From Yersinia aldovae ATCC 35236 (GTDB lineage Bacteria; Pseudomonadota; Gammaproteobacteria; Enterobacterales; Enterobacteriaceae), in contig NZ_ACCB01000009.1 of assembly GCF_000173735.1 (NCBI RefSeq), forward strand, positions 53,763 to 117,762: a DNA stretch of 64,000 bases, in the 5' to 3' direction. The number at the start of each line of letters is the position of its first letter. The stretch's first letter is position 1. A program made the translations under genes and the position numbers. The notes beneath the pieces are model-generated. The model was not told where the DNA came from and ran no database searches. It was given only the letters and a program-made list of their open reading frames with translations. Below, in pieces: positions 1-9,673 of this stretch.

Positions 1-32
1 GGTAAACGTAGCAGGGCAGCCAAATTAGCCAT
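1..32 (-). CDS. flhA: Flagellar export protein FlhA, N-terminal codons only
   Basis: The first ten codons of a minus-strand gene are visible, reading MANLAALLRL, which closely matches the start of enterobacterial FlhA. The ATG overlaps the flhB stop codon by one base (TAATG), so the two genes are translationally coupled, as in the usual flhBA operon. FlhA is the large inner-membrane ring protein of the flagellar type III export gate. The rest of the gene lies outside the window. The identification rests on a short peptide plus position. Confidence 0.8.
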   Translation of the reverse strand, partial: MANLAALLRL

Positions 33-1180
33 TAGTCAGTCTCACTCTCTGTTGCAAAATCCAATGCTTCCGGCACCGGCAGATGTTCAGGTTTTTTCGG
101 TACCAGCCCGCCTTCCCGCTTCCAGCGTTTCAACTGATAAACCCAGGCAAGGACCTCGGCGACCGCCGCATAAAGGGTGGCAGGAATATGTTGCCCGACC
201 TCACTGTGGCGGAATAACGCCCGCGCCAGTGGGGGGGCTTCTAATAAAGGAATACGGTGCTCGGCACCCAGCTCACGAATACGCAGTGCTACCGCGCCCG
301 CGCCTTTTGCCAGCACTTTTGGCGCACTCATTTTCGATTCGTTATATTGCAATGCCACCGCATAGTGAGTCGGGTTGGTGACTATCACATCGGCTTTGGG
401 CACATCAGCCATCATACGGCGACGAGCCATTGCCCGTTGCTGCTGGCGGATACGTCCTTTGACGTGCGGATCCCCTTCTTGATCTTTAAATTCATCACGT
501 ATCTCTTGTTTGGTCATACGTAACTTTTTGATATGGCTGGTTATCTGGTAAAATACGTCAAAACCAACCATCGGTAGTAGCCCTAAGACCACCACAAATC
601 CGCAAAAAATAATCAAATTAAGCGCATCGCTCAATGCGGCAATAGGTGGTGCGGAAATCAGCCGCATCATTTGTGGCCAGTTGTGCCAAAGGAATAACCC
701 TGTAACCCAACCGACCAGCGTCGCTTTGAGGATAGCCTTTAATAGTTCAGCCAGTGATTGTGAGGAAAACATCCGCTTTAGCCCGGCCAGAGGACTCATG
801 CGTTGCAGGTCAAACTTGAAGGATTCGCCGCTAAATAGCACGCCACCCAGTAGCATCGGTACTGCCAATGCCACAATAACCAATCCCGCAAAGACCGGTA
901 GTAAAGCCATAACAGCTTGCTTTAATAGCATGGCGGCTTGCCGCAACATTTGCTTATCATCACTGACCATGGCGTGATCAAAATGCAGTCCTTGGGAAAT
1001 CATGGCGGCCAACTGGCGCGCCATCGACTCACCGGATATCCACAAGATAGCCAAACCGGCTCCGAGCATCAGCATCGATGTCAATTCACGCGAGCGCGGG
1101 ATCTGTCCTTTTTCGCGAGCCTTTTCCAGCTTATGTGCTGTGGGTTCCTCGCTTTTTTCTGCATCGCTATCTTCAGCCAC
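32..1180 (-). CDS. flhB: Flagellar type III export switch protein FlhB
   Basis: This 382-residue protein has the same length as E. coli FlhB. It has a polar, charged N-terminus, four hydrophobic segments between about residues 30 and 210, and a cytosolic domain with the autocleavage motif NPTH near residue 269, followed by YAVAL. FlhB belongs to the export gate; after self-cleavage between N and P it switches export from rod/hook to filament substrates. It is followed directly by flhA and lies downstream of cheZ after a 400-base gap that carries a hairpin. It is therefore probably transcribed from its own FlhDC-dependent promoter. The gene appears intact, and the family assignment is secure from motif and context. 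Confidence 0.97.
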   Translation of the reverse strand: MAEDSDAEKSEEPTAHKLEKAREKGQIPRSRELTSMLMLGAGLAILWISGESMARQLAAMISQGLHFDHAMVSDDKQMLRQAAMLLKQAVMALLPVFAGLVIVALAVPMLLGGVLFSGESFKFDLQRMSPLAGLKRMFSSQSLAELLKAILKATLVGWVTGLFLWHNWPQMMRLISAPPIAALSDALNLIIFCGFVVVLGLLPMVGFDVFYQITSHIKKLRMTKQEIRDEFKDQEGDPHVKGRIRQQQRAMARRRMMADVPKADVIVTNPTHYAVALQYNESKMSAPKVLAKGAGAVALRIRELGAEHRIPLLEAPPLARALFRHSEVGQHIPATLYAAVAEVLAWVYQLKRWKREGGLVPKKPEHLPVPEALDFATESETD

Positions 1181-1579
1181 AGCAATGGCCTCTGTTGGCG
1201 TAAATGTTACTGTTCAGCGTGAGCGCTTCCATGTCGGAAAATGAGTAAATAACAAAATTGTTGTCTAGGATGACAAATATTCATCAAGTCTATGGTTGGA
1301 ACAAAGCGACAATTAGGCGGTTATTTCACGAATGAGTGCCGTTAGTTGACAATGGATAACCGGCCTTGGTCGACATTTAAATGCCCCTGTTGAGGAAATA
1401 GACAGGTTGAGTGTTATATAAAATAAGTCAGGCAGAGAATGGAAAAAAGATGACAGCGATGTGGTTTGAGAGGGCTAAGAACAACTTAAATCAAACGAGC
1501 TTATCGAAAAGATAAATAAATCAAGATGATAATGGCAGATGAGGGGTTCCTCATCTGCACTTTATAAGTGACTGTCAGC
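1181..1579. promoter_or_regulatory. Intergenic region between cheZ and flhB
   Basis: About 400 bases lie between the end of cheZ and the start of flhB. Apart from the hairpin at 1535-1558, no gene or clear sigma-28 box is visible. By analogy with E. coli it should contain the class 2 (FlhDC-activated) promoter of flhBA, but I could not pick out a convincing FlhDC site. Confidence 0.4.
1535..1558 (-). terminator. Hairpin downstream of cheZ
   Basis: There is a perfect 10-bp stem (GCAGATGAGG / CCTCATCTGC) with a 4-base loop, 20 bases beyond the cheZ stop. The minus-strand sequence after it is only moderately T-rich, so it is terminator-like rather than a canonical intrinsic terminator. It would separate the receptor-che operon from flhBA. 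Confidence 0.55.
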
Positions 1580-2224
1580 TTAGAAACCCAAACTGTCGAG
1601 CAAATCATCAACCTGATCCTGGTTGGCAATAACGCCAGCACCATTTTTATCCAGTTGTGGCCCATTGAGTAAACTGTCTGCCGGTTTTTGCGGTTTTGCT
1701 GGCATATCTGGAATATTCTCCATCAGCACCATCAATAGTTGCTTCTCAATCTCTTGCACCACGTCCATCATGCGCTTGATAACCTGACCGGTAAGGTCCT
1801 GGAAATCCTGCGCCATCATGATTTCTAACAATTGCGCATTGGTAAATGAGGTATGTTGTGGCACCACATCCAGATATTCACGCGTGTCGCTCACCAGCGA
1901 GCGGGCATCTGATAACTCGATTGGGTTGGCGAACCATTCATCCCAGCGAACAGTAAGCGCCTTTGCCGATGATTCTAACTCATTTTGGCGCGGTTGCGCC
2001 GCTTCAACGCAATTTAGTGCCCTTTCAGCAGCCTGGGCCGTCATATGAACGACATAATCCAGGCGGTCACGCGCATCTGGAATCGCTTCTGCTGCTTGCG
2101 CAATCGCCTGATCCAGCCCTAACTCGCGCAAACTGTCGCGTAACATCCGCGTCAGTTGACCAATGCGGCTTATGATATCGCTGGCTGATGCCGCATCTGT
2201 TGCGGGCATTTGATGGTTACTCAT
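1580..2224 (-). CDS. cheZ: CheY-P phosphatase CheZ
   Basis: This 214-residue, mostly helical protein ends in DDLLDSLGF, the conserved C-terminal CheY-docking peptide of enterobacterial CheZ. The central segment with [17 protein letters not shown] contains the catalytic-site region (the Gln of QDLTGQ aligns with the active-site glutamine). CheZ forms a long coiled-coil dimer and dephosphorylates CheY-P, so it sets how quickly the motor response ends. It is the last gene of the tsr-receptor-cheRBYZ operon, 9 bases after cheY. The gene looks intact and functional. Confidence 0.97.
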   Translation of the reverse strand: MSNHQMPATDAASASDIISRIGQLTRMLRDSLRELGLDQAIAQAAEAIPDARDRLDYVVHMTAQAAERALNCVEAAQPRQNELESSAKALTVRWDEWFANPIELSDARSLVSDTREYLDVVPQHTSFTNAQLLEIMMAQDFQDLTGQVIKRMMDVVQEIEKQLLMVLMENIPDMPAKPQKPADSLLNGPQLDKNGAGVIANQDQVDDLLDSLGF

Positions 2225-2233
2225 CTCGCCTCC

Positions 2234-2659
<426 letters not shown>

Positions 2660-2710
2660 TTAAATACCACGCCCGATTTACACCGGAAAATTTCGCCCCA
2701 AAGACATTGG

Positions 2711-2820
2711 TGTTACAGCAAGGGAACAAGCAAACAAATCCCGATAAGCTTACGTAAGTAAGTGATTCAGGTAAGTGCGCGCTGCTAACACCGCTGTAAG
2801 TCAAGGATTCAGGGGACTAG
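2711..2820. repeat. ERIC (IRU) element between cheB and cheY
   Basis: The core reads AATCCCGATAAGCTTACG then TAAGTAAGTGATTCAGGT, which closely follows the palindromic ERIC core (GAGCTTACATAAGTAAGTGA). The flanks (gttacagc... and ...ggggactag) match the second copy at 6516-6633. ERICs are about 127-bp non-autonomous palindromic elements abundant in Yersinia. The right end runs into the last codon of cheB: the TAG stop of cheB (2817-2819) lies in the terminal GGGGACTAG that both copies share. When transcribed it should fold into a long hairpin in the operon mRNA. Confidence 0.85.
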
Positions 2821-3869
2821 ATTCGCAAGGCTTGGCCGCTGCTTATCTGTGCCAACATACGCTGACTTATCTGATTCAACTCCAGAACTTCATTCACACC
2901 GCCCATACCTATAGCTTCGCGTGGCATCCCGAAGACCACACAACTGGCCTCGTTTTGCGCAATGGTATAAGCGCCCGCCCGATGCATTTCCAGCAGGCCC
3001 GCCGCACCGTCATTGCCCATTCCCGTCAGAATCACACCAACCGCATTACGCCCAGCGTATTGTGCAACTGAGCGGAAAAGAACATCCACTGAGGGGCGAT
3101 GGCGATTAACCGCAGGCCCGTCGTGAATGCGCACTTGATAGTTCGCCCCACTGCGAGCCAGTTCCATATGCCGATCCCCTGGTGCTATATAGGCATGTCC
3201 CGGCAATACACGTTCACCGTCTTCTGCCTCTTTGACGGTGATTTGACACAGCTTATTAAGCCGTTCTGCAAAAGAACGGGTAAAACCTGGCGGCATATGC
3301 TGAGTAATCAGTAGCGCCGGGCTGGTTGGCGGCAACGGCTGCAACACCATACGTATCGCTTCAGTCCCCCCGGTAGAGGCACCAATTGCAATTAACTTTT
3401 CACTACTGAGCAGCGGCGTATGACTAAGCATAACCGGTGCATGTTCTGGGCCGCGCTGCGGTAATCGGGCTTTGGCTGCGGTGCGGATTTTCTCCGCAAT
3501 TAACTCGCTGTATGCCAGCATCCCTTCCCGAATACCCAACTGAGGTTTGGTGACAAAATCGATTGCCCCCAATTCCAGCGCACGCATGGTTATCTCAGAG
3601 TTCTTACCGGTTAATGATGAAACCATCACCACCGGCATTGGCCGTAAGCGCATCAACTTTTCGAGAAAATCCAGCCCATCCATCCGTGGCATTTCAACAT
3701 CGAGGGTCAAAACCTGCGGGTTGAATTTTTTAATTAAATCACGGGCAACCAGCGGGTCCGGTGCCGCAGCAACCATCTCCATATCCGGGTGACTGTTGAT
3801 AATCTCAGTCATTAGCTGACGCATCAGTGCAGAATCATCAACGCACAATACTCTGATTTTACTCATCAC
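2817..3869 (-). CDS. cheB: Protein-glutamate methylesterase/glutaminase CheB
   Basis: This 350-residue, two-domain protein has an N-terminal receiver with phospho-acceptor D57 ([13 protein letters not shown]) and a C-terminal methylesterase with the triad S165 (IGASTGG), H191 (TQHMPPG) and an Asp near 287 (GMGNDG). CheB demethylates and deamidates receptor glutamates for adaptation. It overlaps cheR by 4 bases (ATGA). Its stop codon lies in the end of an ERIC element, so the last residue or residues may have been set by that insertion; the C-terminus ends SSGQALRI. It is otherwise a normal family member. Confidence 0.97.
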   Translation of the reverse strand: MMSKIRVLCVDDSALMRQLMTEIINSHPDMEMVAAAPDPLVARDLIKKFNPQVLTLDVEMPRMDGLDFLEKLMRLRPMPVVMVSSLTGKNSEITMRALELGAIDFVTKPQLGIREGMLAYSELIAEKIRTAAKARLPQRGPEHAPVMLSHTPLLSSEKLIAIGASTGGTEAIRMVLQPLPPTSPALLITQHMPPGFTRSFAERLNKLCQITVKEAEDGERVLPGHAYIAPGDRHMELARSGANYQVRIHDGPAVNRHRPSVDVLFRSVAQYAGRNAVGVILTGMGNDGAAGLLEMHRAGAYTIAQNEASCVVFGMPREAIGMGGVNEVLELNQISQRMLAQISSGQALRI

Positions 3870-4768
3870 CTCTCCTTGGTCAGTCCATAAACGGTCTGCC
3901 CGCGCAAATAAAATTCCCGACTGATTTGACTGAAATTCTCCGAGTGGCCTGCAAACATCAGACCGCCAGGTTTTAGTAAAGGGACAAAGCGACGAAGAAT
4001 GCGTTCCTGCGTCTCTTTATCAAAATAAATCATCACATTACGGCAAAAAATAGCGTCAAACTGCCCCGGTAATGCCCACTCTGGTGCCAACAGATTGAGT
4101 TGCTGGAACTGAATCATATTGGCAAGCTCTGGCCGCACCCGCACCATGCCATGATGCGGACCAGTACCACGCAGAAAATAACGTTGCATCTGCTGTGCCG
4201 ATAACGAACGCAACTCATCCTGCCGATACACGCCACTGGTGGCTTTTTCCAGTACCTGAGTATCAATATCACTGGCCGATACCTGACAAGATCCGGCCCG
4301 ATTCCCCAACGCATTACTCAGAGTCATGGCGATGGAGTAAGGCTCCTCACCGGTAGATGCAGCGGTGCTCCAGACAGAATACGTTCCCGACCGCTGACGT
4401 GCATGTTCAGCCAAAATCGGAAAATGGTGCGCCTCACGGAAAAATGCCGTCAGGTTAGTGGTTAATGCATTCACAAATGCCTGCCACTCCGCACCATTCG
4501 GATCAGATTCCAGCAATGCCAGATACTGACCAAAATCGTTAATGCCCAGCAATCTTAGCCGCCGAACTAGCCGGTTATAGACCATTTCCCGCTTGTGATC
4601 GGCCAGAACGATGCCGGCCCGTTGATAAATAAGTTGGCAGATACGCCGGAAGTGGACATCCGACAGCGGCAGCCGTTGAACCATCTGGGTCAGTATCGAA
4701 CCTGACTCTTGGGGTGATGGCTGGGGAGCCAGATTTAAAGATGATTGTTTCATCGATGATGGTTTCAT
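3866..4768 (-). CDS. cheR: Chemotaxis protein methyltransferase CheR
   Basis: This 300-residue S-adenosylmethionine-dependent enzyme methylates receptor glutamates. The N-terminal helical domain (about 35-100) is followed by the SAM-binding fold with [16 protein letters not shown] near residue 135 and [10 protein letters not shown] near 240. The start at 4768 has a GAGG five bases upstream; it makes the protein slightly longer than the E. coli one (286), with a variable Ser/Gln/Pro-rich N-terminal tail. It is coupled to cheB by a 4-base overlap and follows the second receptor gene. Confidence 0.97.
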   Translation of the reverse strand: MKPSSMKQSSLNLAPQPSPQESGSILTQMVQRLPLSDVHFRRICQLIYQRAGIVLADHKREMVYNRLVRRLRLLGINDFGQYLALLESDPNGAEWQAFVNALTTNLTAFFREAHHFPILAEHARQRSGTYSVWSTAASTGEEPYSIAMTLSNALGNRAGSCQVSASDIDTQVLEKATSGVYRQDELRSLSAQQMQRYFLRGTGPHHGMVRVRPELANMIQFQQLNLLAPEWALPGQFDAIFCRNVMIYFDKETQERILRRFVPLLKPGGLMFAGHSENFSQISREFYLRGQTVYGLTKER

Positions 4769-4796
4769 CCGCCCTCACCCCACTGCAAAGCCTTCG

Positions 4797-6449
4797 TTAC
4801 GCCGTTTGACAATCTGGGTTTTCCTTTGAGGCAGTTGCTTTTACAACCCGTTGCTTATCTCTGCCATCTGCCGCCTGCCCCTCACCGCTGTCGCTATCCT
4901 GCTCCAAACGAAAAACGGACACTGCATCGGAGAGCATACTTGCCTGCTCCTCTAATGCGTTGGCCGCAGCCGCAGCCTCTTCCACTAATGCGGCGTTTTG
5001 CTGAGTGACCTGATCCATCTGAGTTACTGCGAGTGAAACCTGCTCAATGCCCCGGCTTTGCTCATCCGAAGCGGAAGCGATTTCACCCATAATGTCGGTA
5101 ACCCGAGTCACTGAGCGAACAATCTCTTCCATGGTAGTACCCGCATTTTCAACCAGTGTGGAGCCCTGGCGAACACGGCTGACCGATTCATCGATCAACC
5201 CTTTAATCTCTTTTGCCGCCTGCGCACTGCGCTGTGCCAAATTACGCACTTCACCGGCGACCACCGCGAAGCCCCGGCCCTGTTCGCCAGCGCGGGCAGC
5301 TTCAACCGCCGCATTCAGTGCCAGAATATTGGTTTGAAAGGCAATACCGTCAATAACACTGGTAATAGCGCCAATTTTCTGCGAACTGGTGGCGATATCA
5401 TGCATAGTTGTCACTACACTGCTCGTCAGCTCCCCGCCTCGTGCGGCGGTACCTGACGCATCTTTTGCCAACAGTGTTGCCTGCCGGGCGTTGTCGGCAT
5501 TCTGTTTTACCGTAGCCGTCAGTTGTTCCATGCTGGCCGCTGTTTGTTCCAATGACGCTGCCTGTTGCTCGGTTCTTGCTGATAAGTCATTGTTACCGGC
5601 CGAAATTTCCTGGATGCCGGTAAGCATGGATTCGGTACCGTCACGCACATGGCTGACCGTGGTAATCAGCGACTGCTGCATAATGTGCAAACTGGCAAAC
5701 AGTTGACTAATTTCATTACGGCCTGACACCGAGATCCTGCCTGACAAGTCCCCTTGTGCTATGCGATCAAAGTGCTGCCCCATCGTCGTCAGTGGTTTCA
5801 TAAACATATTACGCAACCAAATAAGAGATGAAATGGCCATCACTATCACCATCAGAATCGCGCCACCAAATATCCACATGGAGAGATGATAAGCCTGCTG
5901 GTTCTGAGTACCTGCTTTGGCTATGACATCATTGGCATACTGCAAATACTGCACAAAATCAGCTTCGAACAAGTCCTGCGTTTTCTGGGTAGGTTGATCC
6001 ATGAAACCTTGTAGATTACCGGCTTCCAGAAAATCGATTAATTGTCGTAACGAAGTACGTAAGTTCTGATAACTGTTTTGGGTAGCCTCCAGCATTTCTG
6101 CGCCGGTATCGCTCGCATCAAGGCGCGGCACAGCCAGGAACTGATTAAAATAGAGATCTGCTTTCTGTAATGAGCTACGTGCGTTGCCCATTAATGCATT
6201 GACTTGCTCCTGTGGGACTTTGAGAGCCGAGCGAGTCCCCGCTCGATTTAAGGTATTACGCGCCTGAAGCAAGGATACCCAACTGAGACTTAATGCATCC
6301 CGTTGCTGACTGCTCAGATCCACACGGTTTAAATTTTGATAGTCTGAGCGAAACGCCGTAAATGACAGACCACTTGAGATTAACTGTATAGAGCAAATAA
6401 ACATCAGTAACAGGAAAAAGCTGGTAGAAATCCGGATTCGGCCAAACAT
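4797..6449 (-). CDS. Methyl-accepting chemotaxis protein (Tar/Tsr class, lacks docking pentapeptide)
   Basis: This is a 550-residue receptor with TM1 at about 8-30, a periplasmic four-helix-bundle sensor containing [12 protein letters not shown] (the amino-acid-binding arginine region of Tsr/Tar), TM2 at about 190-212, then HAMP and a canonical signalling hairpin ([22 protein letters not shown]). It lies between tsr and cheR, the position of tar in E. coli. Unlike tsr, it ends in DCQTA and lacks the NWETF CheR/CheB-docking pentapeptide, so it is a low-abundance-type receptor that should depend on assistance from Tsr for adaptation. Ligand is unknown; sensor residues suggest a small amino acid. 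AGAGG precedes the ATG. Confidence 0.93.
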   Translation of the reverse strand: MFGRIRISTSFFLLLMFICSIQLISSGLSFTAFRSDYQNLNRVDLSSQQRDALSLSWVSLLQARNTLNRAGTRSALKVPQEQVNALMGNARSSLQKADLYFNQFLAVPRLDASDTGAEMLEATQNSYQNLRTSLRQLIDFLEAGNLQGFMDQPTQKTQDLFEADFVQYLQYANDVIAKAGTQNQQAYHLSMWIFGGAILMVIVMAISSLIWLRNMFMKPLTTMGQHFDRIAQGDLSGRISVSGRNEISQLFASLHIMQQSLITTVSHVRDGTESMLTGIQEISAGNNDLSARTEQQAASLEQTAASMEQLTATVKQNADNARQATLLAKDASGTAARGGELTSSVVTTMHDIATSSQKIGAITSVIDGIAFQTNILALNAAVEAARAGEQGRGFAVVAGEVRNLAQRSAQAAKEIKGLIDESVSRVRQGSTLVENAGTTMEEIVRSVTRVTDIMGEIASASDEQSRGIEQVSLAVTQMDQVTQQNAALVEEAAAAANALEEQASMLSDAVSVFRLEQDSDSGEGQAADGRDKQRVVKATASKENPDCQTA

Positions 6450-6515
6450 CGTAACCTCTTCTCAGCCGGCTCATTGGCCGGCTTTATCTATTTTTTTCCA
6501 CCCAAAATAATTGGA

Positions 6516-6633
6516 GTTGCAGGTAGGCAGCCAGCAAACGAATCCCGATGAGCTTACGCAGTCAAGTGATTCGGGTGAGTGAGCGCAGCTAACACCCCTG
6601 CAATTTCAAGTATGAAGGGTTGTAGGGGACTAG
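6516..6633. repeat. ERIC (IRU) element between two receptor genes
   Basis: The copy runs from GTTGCAGGTAGGCAGC through the core AATCCCGATGAGCTTACG / AAGTGATTCGGGTGAGTGAGCG to GTAGGGGACTAG. It is closer to the ERIC consensus than the copy at 2711-2820. The terminal CTAG supplies the TAG stop (6630-6632) of tsr directly after NWETF. It sits between the tsr stop and the start of the second receptor, so both ERICs are inside one operon. Confidence 0.88.
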
Positions 6634-8303
6634 AAGGTTTCCCAATTGTCTTGCAGGTCACTTCCCAGTATTTTTTTAGCCGTGATGTTCAAGTCCTGTG
6701 CCGGCTGCTTTGTTTTTCTGACATCTTTTGTGGAATTACCGTTATCCATACGCAGAACAAATACGGACATGGATTGGGTCAACATACTGGCTTGTTCTTC
6801 CAGTGCGGCGGCGGCAGAGGCTGATTCTTCCACCAATGAAGCATTTTGTTGTGTCACACGGTCCATTTCCGTTACCGCCTGACCCACTTGATCGATACCG
6901 CGACTTTGTTCATCGGAGGCGGATGCGATTTCGCCCATAATGTCAGTCACGCGGGTTACTGCACTTACAATATCGCCCATCGTTTCACCGGCACTTTCAA
7001 CCAGCACTGATCCCATGTCTACACGGTTGACTGAGTCTTCAATCAGCCCTTTGATCTCTTTTGCTGCCTGCGCGCTGCGTTGCGCCAGATTACGCACTTC
7101 ACCGGCGACCACCGCAAAGCCACGGCCCTGCTCGCCAGCACGCGCAGCTTCCACCGCAGCATTCAATGCCAGAATGTTCGTTTGAAACGCAATACCGTCG
7201 ATTACGCTGGTAATGTCGGCAATCTTCTGTGAACTTCCAGCAATGTCGTGCATGGTCTGAACCACATTCGCCACGACCTTGCCACCTTTCTGTGCCGTTT
7301 CTGAAGCGCTCAAGGCCAATTGGCTGGCCTGACGCGCATTCTCAGCATTTTGTTTCACTGTGGCGGTCAACTGCTCCATACTGGCAGCCGTTTCTTCCAA
7401 TGATGCGGCCTGCTGCTCCGTGCGGGCAGACAAATCATTGTTTCCCGCTGCAATTTCTGACGCGCCACTGTAGATAGCATCCGCACCTAAACGCACATGA
7501 CTGACCGTCGTTATCAATTCAGCTTGCATATGTTTCAAGCTGGCAGCCAAGGTGCCCATTTCGTTGTGACTATGCACTTCAATGTTCTGGGTTAAATCAC
7601 CATTGGCGATATGTTTGATCTGTCCAATCAAGTGTTTTAGCGGGTTAATTAGGATGCGCTGCATCCCCAGCCACACAATCACGATCACGGTGGTTACTGC
7701 GATCAGGACAGCAATAATCACCCCCATCGCAAAGCTAAAGGATTGGTTACTGTCTTCAACGGCGGAGGCATACAGGCGGTCATTTTGTACTAGATAAGTG
7801 TTGTAATCTTTCTCGAAAGCATTTTGAAAACTGGAGGTTGGCTGGTCAAAGAATTCATTGATCTTGCCCGCTTCCATCAACTGGATAAGTTCGGTCAGTG
7901 CGCCGAAGTATTGATCATACGTTTGTTTTAATTTTTGTGCAGAATCCGGATTCTGTTGGCTATCCAACGGGATCTGTTCGTAACTTTTAAACCGCTCTGC
8001 CGCCACACCTAATGTCCCTTTGGCTGATGCTAAAAGATCATTGACCGTAGGGCCACTGCCGGTATGGTTCACATCCATCATGTAACGGATACCAGCACGG
8101 TTTAGTGTATTGCGTGTTTGCAGCAGACTTACCCAACTCTCATTCAAAACCGACTGTTGCTGACGGATAACTTGCAAAACAGCAAAGTTTTCTTTGTCAT
8201 TTTTCAACGAGTTGAAGAAAAGTCCGCCAGAAACCAATTGCAAGGCACCAAATAGCACTAACACCAGCAGCAAACTGGTGACCACTTTCATACGCTTGAA
8301 CAT
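6630..8303 (-). CDS. tsr: Serine-type chemoreceptor Tsr
   Basis: This 557-residue receptor resembles E. coli Tsr throughout. The N-terminus resembles [15 protein letters not shown], the serine-binding segment [18 protein letters not shown] is conserved at about 60-78, TM2 is at about 192-215, and HAMP and the methylation helices precede the hairpin tip. The C-terminus is NWETF, the tethering peptide for CheR and CheB. It is the first gene of the operon tsr-receptor-cheRBYZ and has a near-perfect FliA promoter 64-90 bases upstream (8367-8393) and a strong AAGGGAT ribosome site. The stop codon lies within an ERIC element. Confidence 0.93.
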   Translation of the reverse strand: MFKRMKVVTSLLLVLVLFGALQLVSGGLFFNSLKNDKENFAVLQVIRQQQSVLNESWVSLLQTRNTLNRAGIRYMMDVNHTGSGPTVNDLLASAKGTLGVAAERFKSYEQIPLDSQQNPDSAQKLKQTYDQYFGALTELIQLMEAGKINEFFDQPTSSFQNAFEKDYNTYLVQNDRLYASAVEDSNQSFSFAMGVIIAVLIAVTTVIVIVWLGMQRILINPLKHLIGQIKHIANGDLTQNIEVHSHNEMGTLAASLKHMQAELITTVSHVRLGADAIYSGASEIAAGNNDLSARTEQQAASLEETAASMEQLTATVKQNAENARQASQLALSASETAQKGGKVVANVVQTMHDIAGSSQKIADITSVIDGIAFQTNILALNAAVEAARAGEQGRGFAVVAGEVRNLAQRSAQAAKEIKGLIEDSVNRVDMGSVLVESAGETMGDIVSAVTRVTDIMGEIASASDEQSRGIDQVGQAVTEMDRVTQQNASLVEESASAAAALEEQASMLTQSMSVFVLRMDNGNSTKDVRKTKQPAQDLNITAKKILGSDLQDNWETF

Positions 8304-8366
8304 GTTATCCCTTCATAAGTACGTCAAAATACGAGTGCGCCAAATACCAGACGCCAATTACTAGTA

Positions 8367-8393
8367 TTATCGGCATCAAATCGAGGAACTTTA
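8367..8393 (-). promoter_or_regulatory. FliA (sigma-28) promoter of tsr
   Basis: On the minus strand the sequence reads TAAAGTTC, 11 bases, GCCGATAA. This differs from the sigma-28 consensus (TAAAGTTT-N11-GCCGATAA) at one base and has exact spacing. Transcription should start near 8360, giving a 5' leader of about 57 bases to the tsr ATG. It makes the tsr-che operon a class 3 flagellar operon. Confidence 0.9.
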
Positions 8394-8567
8394 CCGAAGA
8401 GAGGGATTATTTTAGCCAGGCGATACCCGATATTGGCATTTTGAGGAACCTGTTTAGCGGTTCTGGCTTATTTTGATATGGGACGTTAATTCAGTTTGTA
8501 TTATGAGGATAGGCAACCCGGAACCCCGGAAGTGATGCGCTTTTTGATACCCCCCATCTGCAAACCA

Positions 8568-8600
8568 CTTTACTATCGTGGCTGATAGTAAAGTCTTTTT
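8568..8600 (+). terminator. Hairpin plus T-run upstream of a small unknown gene
   Basis: A perfect 10-bp inverted repeat (CTTTACTATC / GATAGTAAAG, 6-base loop) is followed by TCTTTTTTC on the plus strand. It ends about 25 bases before the ATG at 8623. It could terminate a short leader transcript (attenuator) or serve as a protein-binding palindrome. The stem is AT-rich, so terminator strength is uncertain. Confidence 0.5.
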
Positions 8601-8622
8601 TCAAAGAATAGAGGGGAAATCC

Positions 8623-8922
8623 ATGTTTTTTAAAGCATATACCGCACCGACTATCTCCCATAACCGTCGCAGTACAGAAGGACAAAAAACATCTGAGTCA
8701 TTAAAAGAGAGAGTAAATTCAGTAACAAATCGTTTTGGAACTCAATTTGCTGGGATCAACCAAGGCCGTCAACTTACTAAACCAGGAACCATCACAAGTC
8801 AGTTTTTAAAAACGACAAGTGAAGCAAAACAAATAAAACCAAATGAATACTTAAAATTAAATGCGCAGGGAAATTTTTATGCGGGCCTTATTAAAATAAT
8901 TCATACACCATTAACGCGATAA
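8623..8922 (+). CDS. Unknown 99-residue basic protein between the two chemotaxis operons
   Basis: I do not recognise this protein. The ATG at 8623 is preceded by AGAGGGGA at good spacing; an earlier in-frame ATG at 8578 falls inside a hairpin and has no ribosome site. The product is Lys/Thr/Asn/Gln-rich, basic, has no Cys, no signal peptide and no transmembrane segment, and ends IIKIIHTPLTR. It is on the opposite strand to all neighbouring che genes, divergent from tsr and convergent with cheW, and is bracketed by hairpins at 8568-8593 and 8970-9000. Its base composition is more AT-rich than its neighbours, which hints at acquisition. E. coli has nothing equivalent at this junction. It could be a real accessory gene, or less likely a chance reading frame. 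Confidence 0.55.
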   Translation: MFFKAYTAPTISHNRRSTEGQKTSESLKERVNSVTNRFGTQFAGINQGRQLTKPGTITSQFLKTTSEAKQIKPNEYLKLNAQGNFYAGLIKIIHTPLTR

Positions 8923-8969
8923 TTCTAAATCAAAATATGCAGGGCTATGGATATATTTTACCTTTACGA

Positions 8970-9000
8970 CAGACCTCCGATGGCGCTTATCGGAGGTCTG
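8970..9000. terminator. Strong hairpin between the unknown small gene and cheW
   Basis: An 11-bp perfect stem (CAGACCTCCGA / TCGGAGGTCTG) with a 9-base loop lies between two convergent genes ending at 8922 and 9048. Neither side has a long T-run, so it is best read as a bidirectional terminator-like structure. Confidence 0.55.
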
Positions 9001-9047
9001 ATGATATGGGTTCAACCAAGATTATCATTAACTGAAATCTGAGCACC

Positions 9048-9545
9048 CTAACCCTTTGCCACGGCATCAATCAACGACATCTCTTCACTACTCAGCAACT
9101 TCTCGATATCGACCAAAATCAACATACGTTCGCCAAGCGAGCCTAGACCCGTTAGATATTCTGTCGCCAGCGTCACGGCGAACTCAGGTGCTGGGCGAAT
9201 TTGTTCATTGGTTAATGACAGCACATCAGATACGCCATCAACCACAATGCCCACGACGCGCTGCTCTAAATTCAACACGATCACCACTGTATTTTCGTTA
9301 TAAGTGACGCCTTGTTGTGCAAATTTGACACGTAAATCAATAATGGGAACAATGACACCGCGTAAATTAGTCACGCCCTTGATGAACGATGGAGTATTAG
9401 CAATACGCGTTACCTGGTCATAACCACGGATCTCTTGTACTTTCAGAATATCGATGCCGTATTCTTCATCGCCCAGTGTAAAAATCAGGAACTCTTGTCC
9501 TACCGTTTCGCCAGCCAGCTTCGTGACGGTTGCTAGTCCTGCCAT
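9048..9545 (-). CDS. cheW: Chemotaxis coupling protein CheW
   Basis: This is a single CheW/SH3-like domain of 165 residues with the typical [21 protein letters not shown] start and [14 protein letters not shown] and [11 protein letters not shown] segments. It bridges chemoreceptors and CheA in the signalling array. AAGGGTG lies six bases before the ATG. It is the last gene of motA-motB-cheA-cheW, but here it is separated from cheA by 128 bases holding an 11-bp tandem repeat, much more than in E. coli. Confidence 0.97.
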   Translation of the reverse strand: MAGLATVTKLAGETVGQEFLIFTLGDEEYGIDILKVQEIRGYDQVTRIANTPSFIKGVTNLRGVIVPIIDLRVKFAQQGVTYNENTVVIVLNLEQRVVGIVVDGVSDVLSLTNEQIRPAPEFAVTLATEYLTGLGSLGERMLILVDIEKLLSSEEMSLIDAVAKG

Positions 9546-9621
9546 GTTTTCACCCTTAAATCAATAGGTTGTGTTTATGTTTGTTTTTAAGGCTGAGGAC
9601 AGGTTTTGCCCCCATACCTGT

Positions 9622-9662
9622 TTTTATACGGGTTTTATACGGGTTTTATACGGGTTTTATAC
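9622..9662. repeat. 11-bp tandem repeat in the cheA-cheW spacer
   Basis: The unit TTTTATACGGG is present three times in full plus a partial fourth copy ending TTTTATAC. It lies just beyond the cheA stop at 9674. Copy number could vary by slippage and change the cheA-cheW distance. It does not touch either coding sequence. Confidence 0.9.
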
Positions 9663-9673
9663 AGGTGCATCGG

